Source: Tomocerus qinae (taxonomy: Eukaryota > Arthropoda > Collembola > Entomobryomorpha > Tomoceridae). From it: 64,000 nt of DNA. The translations under genes were made by a program, and so were the position numbers. Below, in pieces: positions 47,765 to 59,951 of this stretch (positions are counted from its first letter, which is position 1; each line of letters opens with the position of its first letter). The notes under the pieces are model-generated. The model was not told where the DNA came from and did no database searches. It was given only the letters and a program-made list of their open reading frames with translations. The DNA is taken from contig CM034546.1 in NCBI GenBank assembly GCA_020055645.1, positions 11,966,001 to 12,030,000 of the forward strand, read 5' to 3'.

Positions 47765-50075
47765 TTAAATGTTGAAACACTTGCCTTCAGATAGTAAAGA
47801 GTTTTCCTTGTTAGCAGCGACTATGTCCACAAGGGTAATGTTTAGAAGTCTGTTATATAAACTATTAAATGTCTTTTTCTTAAGGAACAGCAAATATAAA
47901 CTAAAAATAAAAATAAAATAAATAAATAAAGCCCCAATGATTTCCAACTGGGTGCTTTTTTTAATGAATGTGGGTATTAAAGCACTGAAGCTAGAGTTTT
48001 CAATTGCTATAACACTAATGGCGTACAGATCGTAAATTAGATCCCTTAGAAGTTCTATACACTTTAAAAATACATCGGGGGGTACAACCCTTTTAAGTGG
48101 CAAATTGGCAAAAAGGCAAAGATAGAGTTTATTAACTTGACAAATCTTGGAGTAAGGAAAGATGTTTGGATAAGTGTATGTATATTACTTTCTGTAATAT
48201 AGGCCAGTTCACTTCACAAGAAAGTAATGGATGGGGCACTTCATTATTTGTAAAAGGATTGAAGTGTGTTTCAACAGTATTTCGTCCTAAATTGTCATTG
48301 TATACAGTATATATTTTATCTAGTTCTACTATACTTCAGGTGTAAACGGGGTTCTCCATGGTGAGTTGATATGCAATATTACACTAATGATGTATTATTT
48401 CGCTTAGTTGTCTTGCTTGTCAGCTGGAAACAAATTATCATCTTCTTCTTGATATTGATTCGTGTATAACAAATCGTTAACAGTTAACAAGTCATATATT
48501 GAAACACTCGACAAGTTACTGTAACTGTAAGATAAAGTTAAATTCTTCTTGCTAAAAAATTGGTCTTTTATCTCTGTCGTACTGGCACCGTTTCACTAGA
48601 GATTGGAACAAAACTTCTTGTTTATGTTCACATAAAATTTGTTTATGGGCGTAATTAATATGTGCTTTACACCATTTTATTAATGAGTCCCAATCGGCAT
48701 CACAATATGCAGTATTGTGTTTCGGGTGAAGTTGAAAATTTGGTGCTACATAAAGTGATCCGGCACAATAGATTTTCTTTGTGTCCTTAGGGGAACAGAA
48801 AAATATTAAGTCGGTCATTAATAATTGATCGATATTTAGTCAATCACTATTGTTGAGTGTGGTTCATTTCCTTAAGACAAATTGGCGTCCAAAATATCCA
48901 GCATTAATTTAAAGTGTTGAATACTAGGCACTTGAGTGTGTAGATCGATCATGCACGATCGGCAGTTTTGTTCTAGTGCATTGGCATATTCCATTTTGGT
49001 AATTGTAAATAACTTAGCCACGTAAATTAAATTTACACTGGAACGGGAAATATATTTAGCAAATACGTTACTTAGCTACGTTACTTAGTTTGTTTAGATG
49101 CAGTGGATTTCCATACATTCCCAAAGCAGTTACGGTGTTGATGATGATTGGAACTGCTTGTGGTTCTCTTCTATTCGTCCTGTGCCTTAATAGAAATCTG
49201 ATCAAGTCCATTGCTCTCAAGGTAGGTTCTGGGCACGGTTTTAAAGGTTCACTTATTTCTATAATTAAATGAAGCGTAGCAAGTATTTGGGCACTGACAC
49301 TTATTGTTGCATTTGGTTGCATTGGTTGCATGGGTTGCATTTGCAGTTAAGACGTCGTTTGTGACACTTTATATGATACCAAGTGAGTCTAGTCCATTGT
49401 TTATTAATGTAGAGAATTGCAAAAAGGTAATTTATTTTTGGTAATTAGAACTGTTCAGAATTTAGAAAAAAGCACCGAAAATGGGGAAAGTATTATGTAA
49501 ATTTCCGTTGACTGATTTTCTAGCTGCGAACCAACGGATTCTTGGGGTCGGTTCTAGAGCCTTACATACGGCTTGCAGTGATCACACAGAAACTAATATC
49601 TTCAGCTCCAATTTTTCGATCTGCGATGGAACAAACTTCAGAATCACCGAAATAACGTTTAAGTTCCTCGAGATGTGCTAAGCGTATCTCATTTTGATAT
49701 AAGTTTTCTTTCAGGCTATATCAGTAAAGTGTTCAAACTATTTAATCAATAATATTTAATTCCGGTTATCTCCCTTTTTTTTGTTACGACTTTATTTACG
49801 GTAATAGGTGTTTAGGGATCCTGAACGTTAGTAACTGAGTGAGTCTCGTATAGATACGTATTAGTACGTTTACTAAATAGGTATATTGGTGAATTTGGGG
49901 TAGCTTGAACATTAAAATATATATATGTAGGGCTGTCTATAATTTCATTAGCATGAAAAGTTCTCCGTATTATGTTACTGCATACGTCGTCTTGCCAATC
50001 AAACATAAATAGTTCGTTTGTCATGAATCGTACCCAGGCATAAATATAAACATTACGTAGCACTATTCTGTTCAC
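47765..50075 (-). pseudogene. Unidentified decayed coding remnants with a transmembrane segment
   Basis: Several minus-strand stretches have protein-like composition: 50075-49812 (words FMFDWQDDVC and YLFSKRTN), about 49020-48870 (NCRSCMIDLHTQV), 48818-48552 (Cys/His/Trp-rich, ending KRCQYDRDKRPIF) and 48103-47765, which has a strong membrane segment (IIGALFIYFIFIFSLYLLFL) and a charged tail. In order they could be an ectodomain, membrane anchor and tail of one glycoprotein-like product broken by stops. I do not recognise the family. Adjacent retroelement debris suggests, but does not show, an origin in a mobile element. Confidence 0.3.
49300..49345. repeat. Short GGTTGCAT tandem repeat
   Basis: Several copies of TTGCAT/GGTTGCAT in a row. 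Confidence 0.7.
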
Positions 50076-50844
50076 CTTGTACGTTCCCCTCTGAGATTAG
50101 TTCTATTATCTCGATTTATCTTCGCACCCTTTATAAGTAGCTTAGTCCTTGTTATATACCTTAGTTCATACAATGGCAACAGCCCTATATTATTGATATG
50201 TCAATTGCTGTTTATAGAAAGTAGAGGTTGTGAGCAATTCTTTCATGGGGCTTGCATGAATACGGGTAGGGACTAGGTGGACTAGGGTAGAATGGGTATA
50301 CTCTATGATTTCTACACACTTGGCAAATTAGTAGAATAGTCAGTAAAATAGACGATAGTAGTGCTATTACAATTAGAATTTAGTGTTTAATATTAATTGA
50401 GTTTTGATGAGGAACTGGAATTTCAGTAGAGTCAGTGAGTGAACAATTAAGTACTGTTTGTTTGTAGAATAAGGCAAGCCAGTCGTAATTGCCCCAGTCG
50501 GATGAGTTCACTAAACATATGTGCTTTGTTTCTTCTTCTGTAAAATAATCATTCATTTTAGAATAGTTTCTTATAAATCAGTCGGCGGTGGTGGTAATAC
50601 AATTACATCGATTTTTCTTCCCCTTCTACTGTTTATTATCCTTGAAAAGATTTCCCATAAGCCAAGGACTAATAGCAGAAGTAAAACGGGAACAAGACAT
50701 GACATTTGTCAACATAAAAATGATGTAATGTCTATTTCAGCATTTTATTTATCATTATTTATTTATTTTTTCCGTTAAGGAATTAAATTGTTTACTCATC
50801 ACTTCTTCGAACTTGTTGAGAAATGGCAATATATCTCTATGTAG
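50076..50844. other. Target region of the LINE, nothing recognised
   Basis: AT-rich sequence that was continuous with 55586 onward before the LINE inserted. A short plus-strand frame at 50521-50778 has no family signal. Confidence 0.4.
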
Positions 50845-50856
50845 AGGCATCACTGT

Positions 50857-53800
50857 ATGTGTGTGTTAGTGGGAGAGTATGATCAATACTATTGATTAGC
50901 AAAGACACACTACCGCTCAAGCCGCGAGTACTTACTTGCAGTTACTCCCTGAACAGCTTTACTGTTCGGAGAAGCCACTCATTCGTCCTGCAGACATACA
51001 AAATGAAAGCAAAGACGACAAGGGCAACCCCGGTAGCTCATCAACATGAATGATGAAGTTTCTCAGGTGTTTGAATCTCAACTCGCTCAAAGCTGGGCAT
51101 TCAGCTGCATGGTGGACCGACGTCTCGACGCTTAGTGCGCACAGAGGGCATAGCGGAGACGAATGATTCCCCAATTGATTCTGATGCTTGGCCAAGGAGG
51201 AGAAACCAGTGATTAACTGAGTGAAGACCCTGAGCGTTCTTCTACCCAAACTTGTGAAGTATTTACTTTTAATGTGTGAGGGTGATGGCAGGAATAATTT
51301 TGTGGTTTTACAGTCTGTACGCTTTTTCCAATTACGTATGTTGAGTTTGTTAAAATATTTATTGATAGCGGTTTTAACACACTGTGAGGAATACGGCAGT
51401 ATTGGTTCAGGACCAAAAACAGCCATCTTTGTTGATTCTTTGGCCAAAAAGTCAGCCTCTTCATTTCCTATTATACCAGTGTGGCTAGGCACCCACTGCA
51501 GTGTGACAGTTGCTTTTTCAGAAAGCTTGTGCTGAGCACTAAAGCATTCAAGGATCAATGCCGAGTCCGTGTGATTAGCCTCAAGGGCTTTTATTGAGCT
51601 GAGAGAGTCGCTGTAAATAACTACTTCATCTCTCCAGTCCAAATCAGTTATTCTACTTATGACCATAAGAATAGCTACCAGTTCCGCTTGGAACACAGTA
51701 GAATATTTTCCTAGAGGTTGTTGAATGATGATATGACCATCAGTGCTAGCAATGAATGAAGCACATCCCGTTAGATTATCTATTTTGGACCCGTCCGTAT
51801 AACAGACCAGTCTTTGATTTGAAGGCTGAAGAATATCAGGTTTTTCTGTTACAAGCACAGTGAAGTTTTTACCCACGAGCGGTGTTTGAGGAATTTCATC
51901 AATGGGGAATTCCAACTCAGGTATATGCTTTAAAACATTTGTAACAAGATCAACGAGAGTTGAACGATGAGCCGTTGTAATTGCTGTTTTGGTAAGAAAC
52001 AAGTCTATAGGCTCAATGCCTACTATGCATTCTAATGCAGCAGTTGGTGTACTATGCATAGCACTAGTGATCATGAGACAGGCTAGACGTTGAAATCTAG
52101 TTAAAGTTGTCATTCTTGATTTGTTATGCACAGCTGTTAGCCAAGAGCAAGCTGCATAAGATAAAGCAGGTCTGACTACTGCTGTATAAAGCCACAGGTT
52201 AACTTTAGGAGATAAGCCCCAGGACCTACCAACAGCTCTTTTACATTGTATGAGAACTGCTTTAGCCTTGGTACTTTTGATTTTGCAATGGTGATTCCAG
52301 GTCAGACCATTGTCTAAGTGCACACCTAGGTACCGGACATTGCTAACAAATGCAATGTTTTTACCCCTTAATCTAAGAGGTTTCATGTTGGGTTTTTTAT
52401 GCCGTGTATGAAATATTATGATTTCTATTTTGTCAGGGTGAATAGATAAATCCCGCTGACTGTATCAGTTTTCAATGATATTAAGGGCTCTTTGTCCCAA
52501 TGCCCTCATGGTTGCTTCATCTATGCCAACCTGAATAAGGCCTAGATCATCTGCATAAGCTTGTCTATAGATTGAACTAACACTGGAGAGTCTCTCCAAT
52601 AGTTCATGAATAACAAGGTTCCATAATAGTGGCGAAAGTACTCCACCCTGGGGACAACCACGTTCAACTTTCATGGTTTGAGTGGCACTTCCTACAGTAG
52701 CATTTACAGTGCGATCCCTTAGCATTCGTTCTATCCAGCGTATGATGTGCGGGATCTATTCCCTCCCTTACCAAGGCCAGATGTATGGTTTTAAAAGTGG
52801 CGTGACTAAAAGCCCCTTCGATGTCTAAGAAAATGCCTAAAGCCATTTGATTGCTTTTGAGAGCACATTCGGTGCGGGCAATATATTGATGAAGAGCAGC
52901 CTCCGTGGAAGAACCACGTAGGTACGCAAACTGCCCAGCCTCTTTTAGTTTATTTTCGAGTACCGGAGTCTTGATGCTCCAGTCGATAATACGTTCAAGT
53001 ATTTTCATGCAAGTAGAGATGAGTGATATTGGTCGCCACGAGTTTTTGATAGCTACTTTTGGCAGGTTTAGGTATGAAGATTACTTTGGTCTGTCGCCAA
53101 GCTTGGGGTATATACCCAAAAGCTAGGCTAGCTTGTAGAATATTAAGTAGATGGGGGGCTAGCTCTCTTCTGGCCATTTGAAGCATGACTGGCTGAATGC
53201 CACCGCAGCTGGCAGCCTTAAACGGTCCAAATGAGCTTATGGCCCTTTGGACGTTTTCCAACGTGAGTAACTCTGCAATAGAGTTGTCAACACAGATGCT
53301 ATAGTCTGGCGTGGAATGTACTATTTGGTGATCATTCGGAAAATGAATTTTTAGAAGTTGGATTAACGAATCATCCATATCGGATGTATAGTTACCATCA
53401 GAGATCTCTATTGGACCTAGTGTCCTACTTCTGTCTTTGGCTAGTATTTTGACAAGCTTTGATGCTTGCTGCGTTTCCTCAATCTCGTTGCAAAAGGTTC
53501 TCCATGAGTCCCTTTTTGCTTTTCTTAATGTACTATTAAATAGTATTCCAATGTCTCGTAATGCTATTTTAGTTTCTTCAGTTCTCTTGGATTTGTATTT
53601 CCTAAGAGCGACCTGTAACTCCTTTCGAAGTCTCGTGAGATCATGATTCCACCAAGGAGAAAGTTTACCACCATTTCTGATGGTCTTCAGTGGACACGCT
53701 TTGTGAAATGCATTAATGATAATATCATTGATATTATGCACATGTACATCGAGTTGATCAACTGTATCGATTGGAGTGCAGGGAACATTTGCAATTTTTT

Positions 53801-55573
53801 TCCTGACTGTCCTGTTAAATAGGGACCAGTCAGCTTTCTTGGGGATTCTAAATTGAATTGGCATTGGAGGCTTTATTTCTAATACATATGTAATGTACAT
53901 ATGATCGGAGAGTGTAATATCGTCTTCCACTCTCCAGTTATGAATGTGATGAAGGAGACTTTCGGAGCAAAGAGTGATATCTAAAACCTCCTCTCTACCC
54001 ATACCATCCCGAAAGGTTGGTTTATGTCCTCGGTTCAATATCTCAAGGTTGGAGCATGCTATGAAATCAAGTAGATCTTCCCCACGCTCATTGGTATTAG
54101 TGCTGCCCCATACTGTGTTGTGGGCATTGGCGTCGCTTGCAAACAATATAGGTAATGATTTTTGTTAGCAGTAGTGAATTAAATTCCCAACTTCTTTAGA
54201 GGGTGGATGCTTGTCCTTATCTGGTAAATATGCTGATGCAAGTACAATATCCCTATCATCGATTCTAATTTTCAGGGCAACCAAATCTCTACTCCAGAAG
54301 GAGCAGAGAGGCCAGACTTCCAAATTATTTGATGTAACAATACATGATCTAGGGTTTTCAGGACCCTCGTTGGAAAGAAGTTTTCCTATTCTTGATAGGC
54401 CACAAACCTTTCCCTTATATGCATAAGGTTCTTGTATAAATATTATATATGTGTTGCCTAGTTGACGGTTACTAACTAAAGCAGTGGCGGCTTGACAATG
54501 CTGCAAGTTAATCTGTAAGCATCTGAGTTTGTTGGATATGATGCGTTTATGTTCCACATAGGTTGTGGTATTAATACTTTTAGCCGCCGACCTAATATCC
54601 ATGGTCGGCAGATGCTCTTGTGTTAAAGTGGACATACAATTGTTCCTTCCCCCGCCGCCTTACATTTTACCGCAACTCGGCGGATGCCTTTATATGTAAA
54701 AATGTACTGGTTACCATTTTGTCCGACCAAAATTACCGAGACCAGGTTGTGTGTCATCAGAATCTGTGAAAGGACAAATAAAAACCTGGGCAGTATCATT
54801 GTAAAAACAGTATAGTCCTCTTTGGGTTTAATGTTTTTTGTTTTCAGTTGCAAGGGGAGTAAAACACTTCTACCACATGCATGTAGAACATCAAACCAGG
54901 TGGCTTGATGTTCTACTTTCATCATTAATAACTAATCAAATGAAAATGGAAAAATAGAGAGAAAAACAGGAAAATCCGTTGCCATTCGGAAAGATAAACT
55001 GTACAAGGGGTCATGGGTTTATTTAGACTCTCTGAAATGTGCCGTTCTAGTGTAATACCGAAGGGCACATTTACCAGTCTTAGAGTCAGTGTTGGCTCTA
55101 AGGAACAGACTTAATGGTTCATTATGCGGAATAGACTATGCGGAAGTAAAATAATCCGCCTAACTGTGCTTCTGATTTAATTATAGTGAATTGGAATGTC
55201 TGTAGAAACAGCTCATTACAATTCACTAGACCAGTTAGTATGTCATCTCTTAATGGCATAACATTATGAAGATGACCTAGATTTTTTAGGGTTAATGTAA
55301 AACTAGTCGGGACTAGTATTTTCAAACATACACTTCCCAATATATATATCAAAGGCCTCTAAGGCCGAACTACTGAAAGGGATGGACGAGTTGGTACAGT
55401 ACGTGATATACACGTCTCTCTCGTCGTTGGTTTTGGGAGGGTGAATAATTCCCCTGCTAGTCGTGGCCCGGGGAACGCAGCTAGTGGACATTGCCTGTCT
55501 TTTATTGACTTTGACAGGACCAGATTCCGTCGAGTTTTTACTACGGGACCTGGTCCCGTAGTTGTCCTGGTCC
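50857..55573 (-). mobile_element. LOA-type LINE, apparently full length, 12-bp target duplication
   Basis: The 12-bp sequence AGGCATCACTGT occurs at 50845-50856 and 55574-55585, exactly at the two ends. The 3' end (low coordinates) has a CA-rich tail; the 5' end (high coordinates) starts with a perfect 10-bp hairpin CTACGGGACC / GGTCCCGTAG at 55541-55561. The second reading frame is described separately. Upstream of it, minus-strand frames at 55491-55122 and 54925-54623 may be what is left of the first reading frame, but no zinc-knuckle was seen. Confidence 0.8.
50959..54635 (-). pseudogene. LINE ORF2: AP endonuclease, reverse transcriptase and RNase H, recently inactivated
   Basis: Domains in order on the minus strand: an endonuclease start (LRCLQINLQHCQAATALVS, then FIQEPYAYKGKVCGL, SDANAHNTVWG and LSDH), reverse transcriptase (AYLRGSSTEAALHQYI, GCPQGGVLSPLLWNL and the catalytic YADD in QAYADDLG), RNase H with all acidic positions in place (CYTDGSK, QAELVAI, YSDSLSS, NEEADFLAK), and a C-terminal CPLC...H...C motif. 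The endonuclease start and RNase H point to the LOA/I/R1 side of LINEs, best LOA. Damage is light: stops near 54164 (TAA) and 52467 (TGA, likely a former Trp) and frameshifts near 53050 and 52745. The enzyme would nick DNA and copy its own RNA into the target. Confidence 0.85.
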
Positions 55574-55585
55574 AGGCATCACTGT

Positions 55586-55918
55586 AAGTAATCGAATCGA
55601 ATTAGTAAGTTATTAGTAACGTCTTTAAGAAAGTATTTCCACCAGACAGCTATATATATTACAAGACTGTCACGAAACAAGCGAGTGTGTCAATTATGTT
55701 TTTAATGTCTGGGGGAGGATTTAATAGGAGCGGAAGGAAGTTTATACTGTGAACGAGATCGTGGTCGTTTTTGTGAGGTTTCAATATAGGAAGGAGGTTC
55801 CTCAAGATTAGAATCTTTTAAAGAATCTTGTTTTTCCTTTTCGTATTGGTTATTATAATTTTCATATCCAGCGTTGTGTACTGATTCGAGCTCAGCGACA
55901 GGCCACACAACCTGTCAC
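55586..55918. other. Possible leader/LTR of the BEL/Pao remnant
   Basis: Sequence between the LINE target duplication and the gag remnant. A minus-strand frame (55908-55702) with the word EEPPSYIE is present, but I cannot assign it. Confidence 0.3.
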
Positions 55919-57470
55919 TCATCATTCTATCTCTTCCTCATCGTAGGGAAGGCCACAGACACTTCCAGTCAAATCTGCAGTCCATGATAGTTCCACCTTA
56001 CAATTAGAGGCTGATCTACCTATTCAACAACCTCCAGTCGGAGTTGGCGGTTACCTGAAATCCTTATTTTGGGGCACCACAGAATCTGTTAAGCAAGAGG
56101 ACACCGCAGCGGAGCAGGAGGAGGATTCAGAGTAGGAGGAAAGCGACCAAGTGCGGGAGTCAGACACCGAGTCTTTAGGCGCGAAGCCTTTAAAGCCGTC
56201 GTCCCAGCCGACGTCACAGCCGCCGTCACCGACAGCACACGATACACCCTCCCCTCTCTCACAGTCACCAAACCGGACCTGTCGTTCACCACAGTCTCCA
56301 AAACGGACCTCCCCTCCACCAAAATCGTCTACACCACCACGTAGTTCAACACCTCCTCCTCCGCCACCCTCCCCTCCACCGTCATCACCTGCGCAACCAC
56401 TAATTATCCCAATGACGAGACTCACACTGATGAGCATAATGCCCTAGCACCGAGAGTTGAGGTAATACAAAATGCTATTACTGACCACGATGCCGGAACT
56501 CCCACCACAGCAGAGATTTATTGAGAGGACGTCGTCACTTTAAAGCCAGAAATGCCGCCAGGCAACAGGCCAATTGTTTTAAGCTTCTTGCCAACGTTAC
56601 CGATTCTATCACCGGTGACAACCCTGAATTAATAGCCAGAAACACTCATGAGACTTTGAGTTCTGCTTTTTTGGCGGTAAGAGTGAGAATGACGGATCTT
56701 ACTAAGTCATTCAATACCTCCACTGTGACATCCAATTAGCAGATTCCTAAATTCAACGTCCCATATTTTAGTGGCATTCACAATGAATGGCCAACTTTCA
56801 AATCCAATTTCAACACTCGACGCGACTGGACAATAAAACGATCCAAGAATTCAACCAATCGTTGCTGAATAACAATGTGCCGTCGTTGGACACATGTATA
56901 CTGTTTCTGGAGAAACATGCCAAAAATCTCACTAAGGAAATTAAATCATCGGCCACCCCATCAAACCCCAGTCTTCATGTGGAGATGACTGGCTCTGGAA
57001 GTACTACTACTACTAATCAACGGCAACACAATTCCACCATGCAACACTCTCTGACGCCCCCCAAGGGAAAACTACTGCCTACAGCAGTAGTCAGATTCCA
57101 CAACGAAAGAAGAATTATGGACGGCCGCAGTCTTATTGATTGCGGGTCCCATGACTCTTTATCACGAAAGAGTTAGCTGAACAGCTCCGTCTGCATATCA
57201 CTCCAGACGGACAACAATTCAACGTCGCTGGAGGAAACGCCATAGCATCGTTAGGAAAATAAACAATTCATGTCGTATCAATTGTTGACGCCAATAAACA
57301 CTTCTATATTGATGCCTATGTCTTATCCGGAAATCACCTCTGCATTGCCATGCCAGCCTTTTGGAGTGGAATCCTACTCTCTCATTCATGGTTTAGATTT
57401 GGCTGATCCAAATTTAATATACCCGGCTCTATCGCTGCATTATTCGGTATAACATTCATTCGGTATAGTA
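55919..57470 (+). pseudogene. Decayed BEL/Pao retrotransposon, gag to protease
   Basis: A proline/serine-rich stretch (56150-56430) is followed by gag with the family word IPKFNVPYFSGIHNEWPTFK near 56741-56800 and by a polar spacer. After it comes the aspartic-protease region: LLPTAVVRFHNE, then LIDCGS (the active-site DSG position reads DCG), ELAEQLRLH, and GLDLADPN near 57395. Frames change repeatedly and several stops interrupt them. No reverse transcriptase or integrase follows, and no flanking LTR pair was found, so this is a fragment of an old insertion. Confidence 0.75.
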
Positions 57471-57974
57471 TGGTATATTTTTCGATTCTGAAGAAATGCA
57501 AAATGTACAAGGACCTCATGGCACCTCCAGGACCTCCAGGAGTGCAATTCTGACGTCACTTGGCTACATTTTTTTAGGGGAATTGAAGTCTACGAAGAAA
57601 GCAGTTTGAGGTCAGTTTGTTATACAAGGTTCTTTTATACTGCCCCTCAAATAACCACAGATTTAGATAAAGGTTTGAGTTTCTACACTACACTCAAAAT
57701 TACAGTTTGATTTTATAATATGAGCTATCTTGAAATAGATTAGGTTTGGATGATTTCAATGCTAACTAAAATAGTATTAACACAACAAATTATTGCGGAA
57801 GCGTAAAACTCAAATAATTTATTTTAATAGAATATACACAAATAAAGGGGTAAATGTTATCACATACAATAAAAAGTTAATATACAGACAAAATATAAAA
57901 CCGGACATTTAAATTAATTGTCGGAATCACAAGTAAGTTACTTTCTAAGTATAGTTTTGCTTAAAAAATACACC
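57471..57974. other. Intergenic, nothing recognised
   Basis: AT-rich, no supported gene or repeat ends. Confidence 0.4.
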
Positions 57975-58140
57975 CCTTCTATTTTTACAACCAGCGGAGC
58001 ATTTATAATCCGCTAGAAATAAGAACCTTCCATTTCTAGTATCAGTGGAGTGCTTATAATCCCTAACGATACACGCCCCTTGTATTTCCAGCTACAGCAG
58101 AGTATTACTTATCGCCTAATAAATACTCCCCCTTATTTTC
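57975..58140. repeat. Diverged tandem repeat, about 58 bp x 3
   Basis: Three blocks with the order CCTT, TATTT/ATTTC, then AGCGGAGCATTTATAATCC-like and TAATAAAT-like words. Confidence 0.55.
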
Positions 58141-58279
58141 GAGGAGTATTTATAAATTAATTATACTTACATTGTCTGTTTGACTATGTTAAGTAAACTT
58201 ACAGTGAGTGTTCCAACAATTAAAAAATACACTAAGCTACTTTTATGGCACACTCCACATCCACACTTCAATTAAATAC

Positions 58280-58590
58280 ACTGTATAATGTGTGAATACG
58301 CATACTGCACTCATACTACACTTTTTATCGTATGAATCCTCGCACTACACTTACACTACACTATTTATTTTGTGACTTTTCACACTACACTTACTCTACA
58401 CTATTTATTTATATGGCTACTTACACTACACTATTTACTATGTGGCTCCTCGCACTCCAGTTACACTACACTATTTTGTATGTGGCTACCCACACTACAC
58501 TTACACTACACTTTAAATTAAGTGTAACTTACACTTTACACTTATTTTTACACTTACACTCGTTTGAGTGTATTGTATGATGAGCTATGG
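58280..58590. repeat. CACTACACTTA minisatellite
   Basis: Units of CACTACACTTACACTACACT separated by TATTTATT(T/A)TGTGGCT-like spacers, about 60 bp per higher-order unit, 4-5 units. Confidence 0.85.
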
Positions 58591-58605
58591 CTACATGACG
58601 TTTAG

Positions 58606-58694
58606 GCTATTTCATCCACAAAACGAAAAATGGAGATAGGCTATTTCGTCCACAAAACGAAAAGTGGAGATGGCTATTTGGTTCCTTAAGGGAC
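58606..58694. repeat. 90-bp dispersed repeat, copy 2
   Basis: Two units of about 33 bp (GCTATTTC(A/G)TCCACAAAAC...) and a shortened third ending GGTTCCTTAAGGGAC, the same layout as 14296-14385. Confidence 0.8.
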
Positions 58695-59951
58695 GATATG
58701 AGGTATGTAACAGGAAACTTACTTCGTATGTTAAAAGTCATATGTCAACTATGTTTATACTGATATGCAAAACACAAATTTAAAGTTACGTGTTTTCTGC
58801 GATTCGCTATATTTGCTTAGCTTGTATGTAATTTCCGTTGCTGCAAAAGTCTTATTGTGTTGTAAAAGTCTAAATAAACAACGCAATGCCTGTCAATTTT
58901 TATTACCCTGTCAGAATTTAGTAATAAATTTATTTTACAGTATCACGGCAAATTCATTACACTGTTCATATTATAATGTAACATCGCTGTAATGTTCTTA
59001 AGTTCAATTTGGATATTGATATAGCTGCAACAGGAATGCCCAAGTCCAACGGATGATGCTGTTTTATATTTTAGCTTAGTATTTATAAGCACATTTTACA
59101 GTTTTCTGACAGACAAATACATTGCAATATGCATATAGATAAAGACAATGTTTAAGTTACAAAGTCGTTTTCCCACTGCGTCCCGCTTATTACTTTTATT
59201 TATGCAAGTCGTCACATTCAGTATTGAACACTAAAGTATTATAATAACCAAAAATAAATTGCGACTGCAATAATGTAATCTCTAGAAGATATAATAGGCG
59301 TAATAATTTGATATAAAACTTTGAAGATCGTGATCATTATAATTCTTTTATACTTTTACACTCTTCTTATTTCGAAACTCATATAAATATAGCATGTTTT
59401 GTAGTCATTTGTAATTAGCGTTGTTGAGATAGATAAGTAATGCACAATTTGATTAATTTTTATGTGTCGTATTTAAGAATAATTTGAATGTAAGTACGTA
59501 AGTACTGTACGCCTGTATGTATACCAATTGACCAAGTTGCAATACCACAATCTGTGATTTTTGATTGACATATTGTTTTTGTTTACAATGTAAACATTTT
59601 GTATTCACCAATGCAAAGGTGAAGCAGTGGCTAAAGATAAGAATTAATCTATGAATGCAAATGATATTGTAGCAAAATAACATTACGTAAAACGAAAAAA
59701 CATTTAATACTTACCTATAGTCATACTCTGATGAAATCTCTCTTATAAATACTACATCAAAAAATAAACGGTGCACAGTTTGCTTACTGAAATTCTCACC
59801 TAGTGCGGCATACTGGTTATTGAAAACGAAAGATACTATCGATATCTTCTCAGTAATATTACAGCAAACAAAATTTAAATTCATTTAGAATTTAAGCCTA
59901 TTGAAAATTACAGTACCTTGTTCATCGATCAACTTCACTGTTTAAAATCAA
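58695..59951. other. Upstream region of the P450 gene
   Basis: No gene seen. A TATAAAT at about 59744-59750 lies some 200 bases before the start codon and could be a core promoter, but no initiator is clear. Confidence 0.35.

Noticed and set aside
56051-56437. Gly-rich minus-strand frame opposite a Pro-rich plus-strand frame
   Set aside because: Complement of the C-rich gag leader of the BEL/Pao remnant; composition alone explains it.
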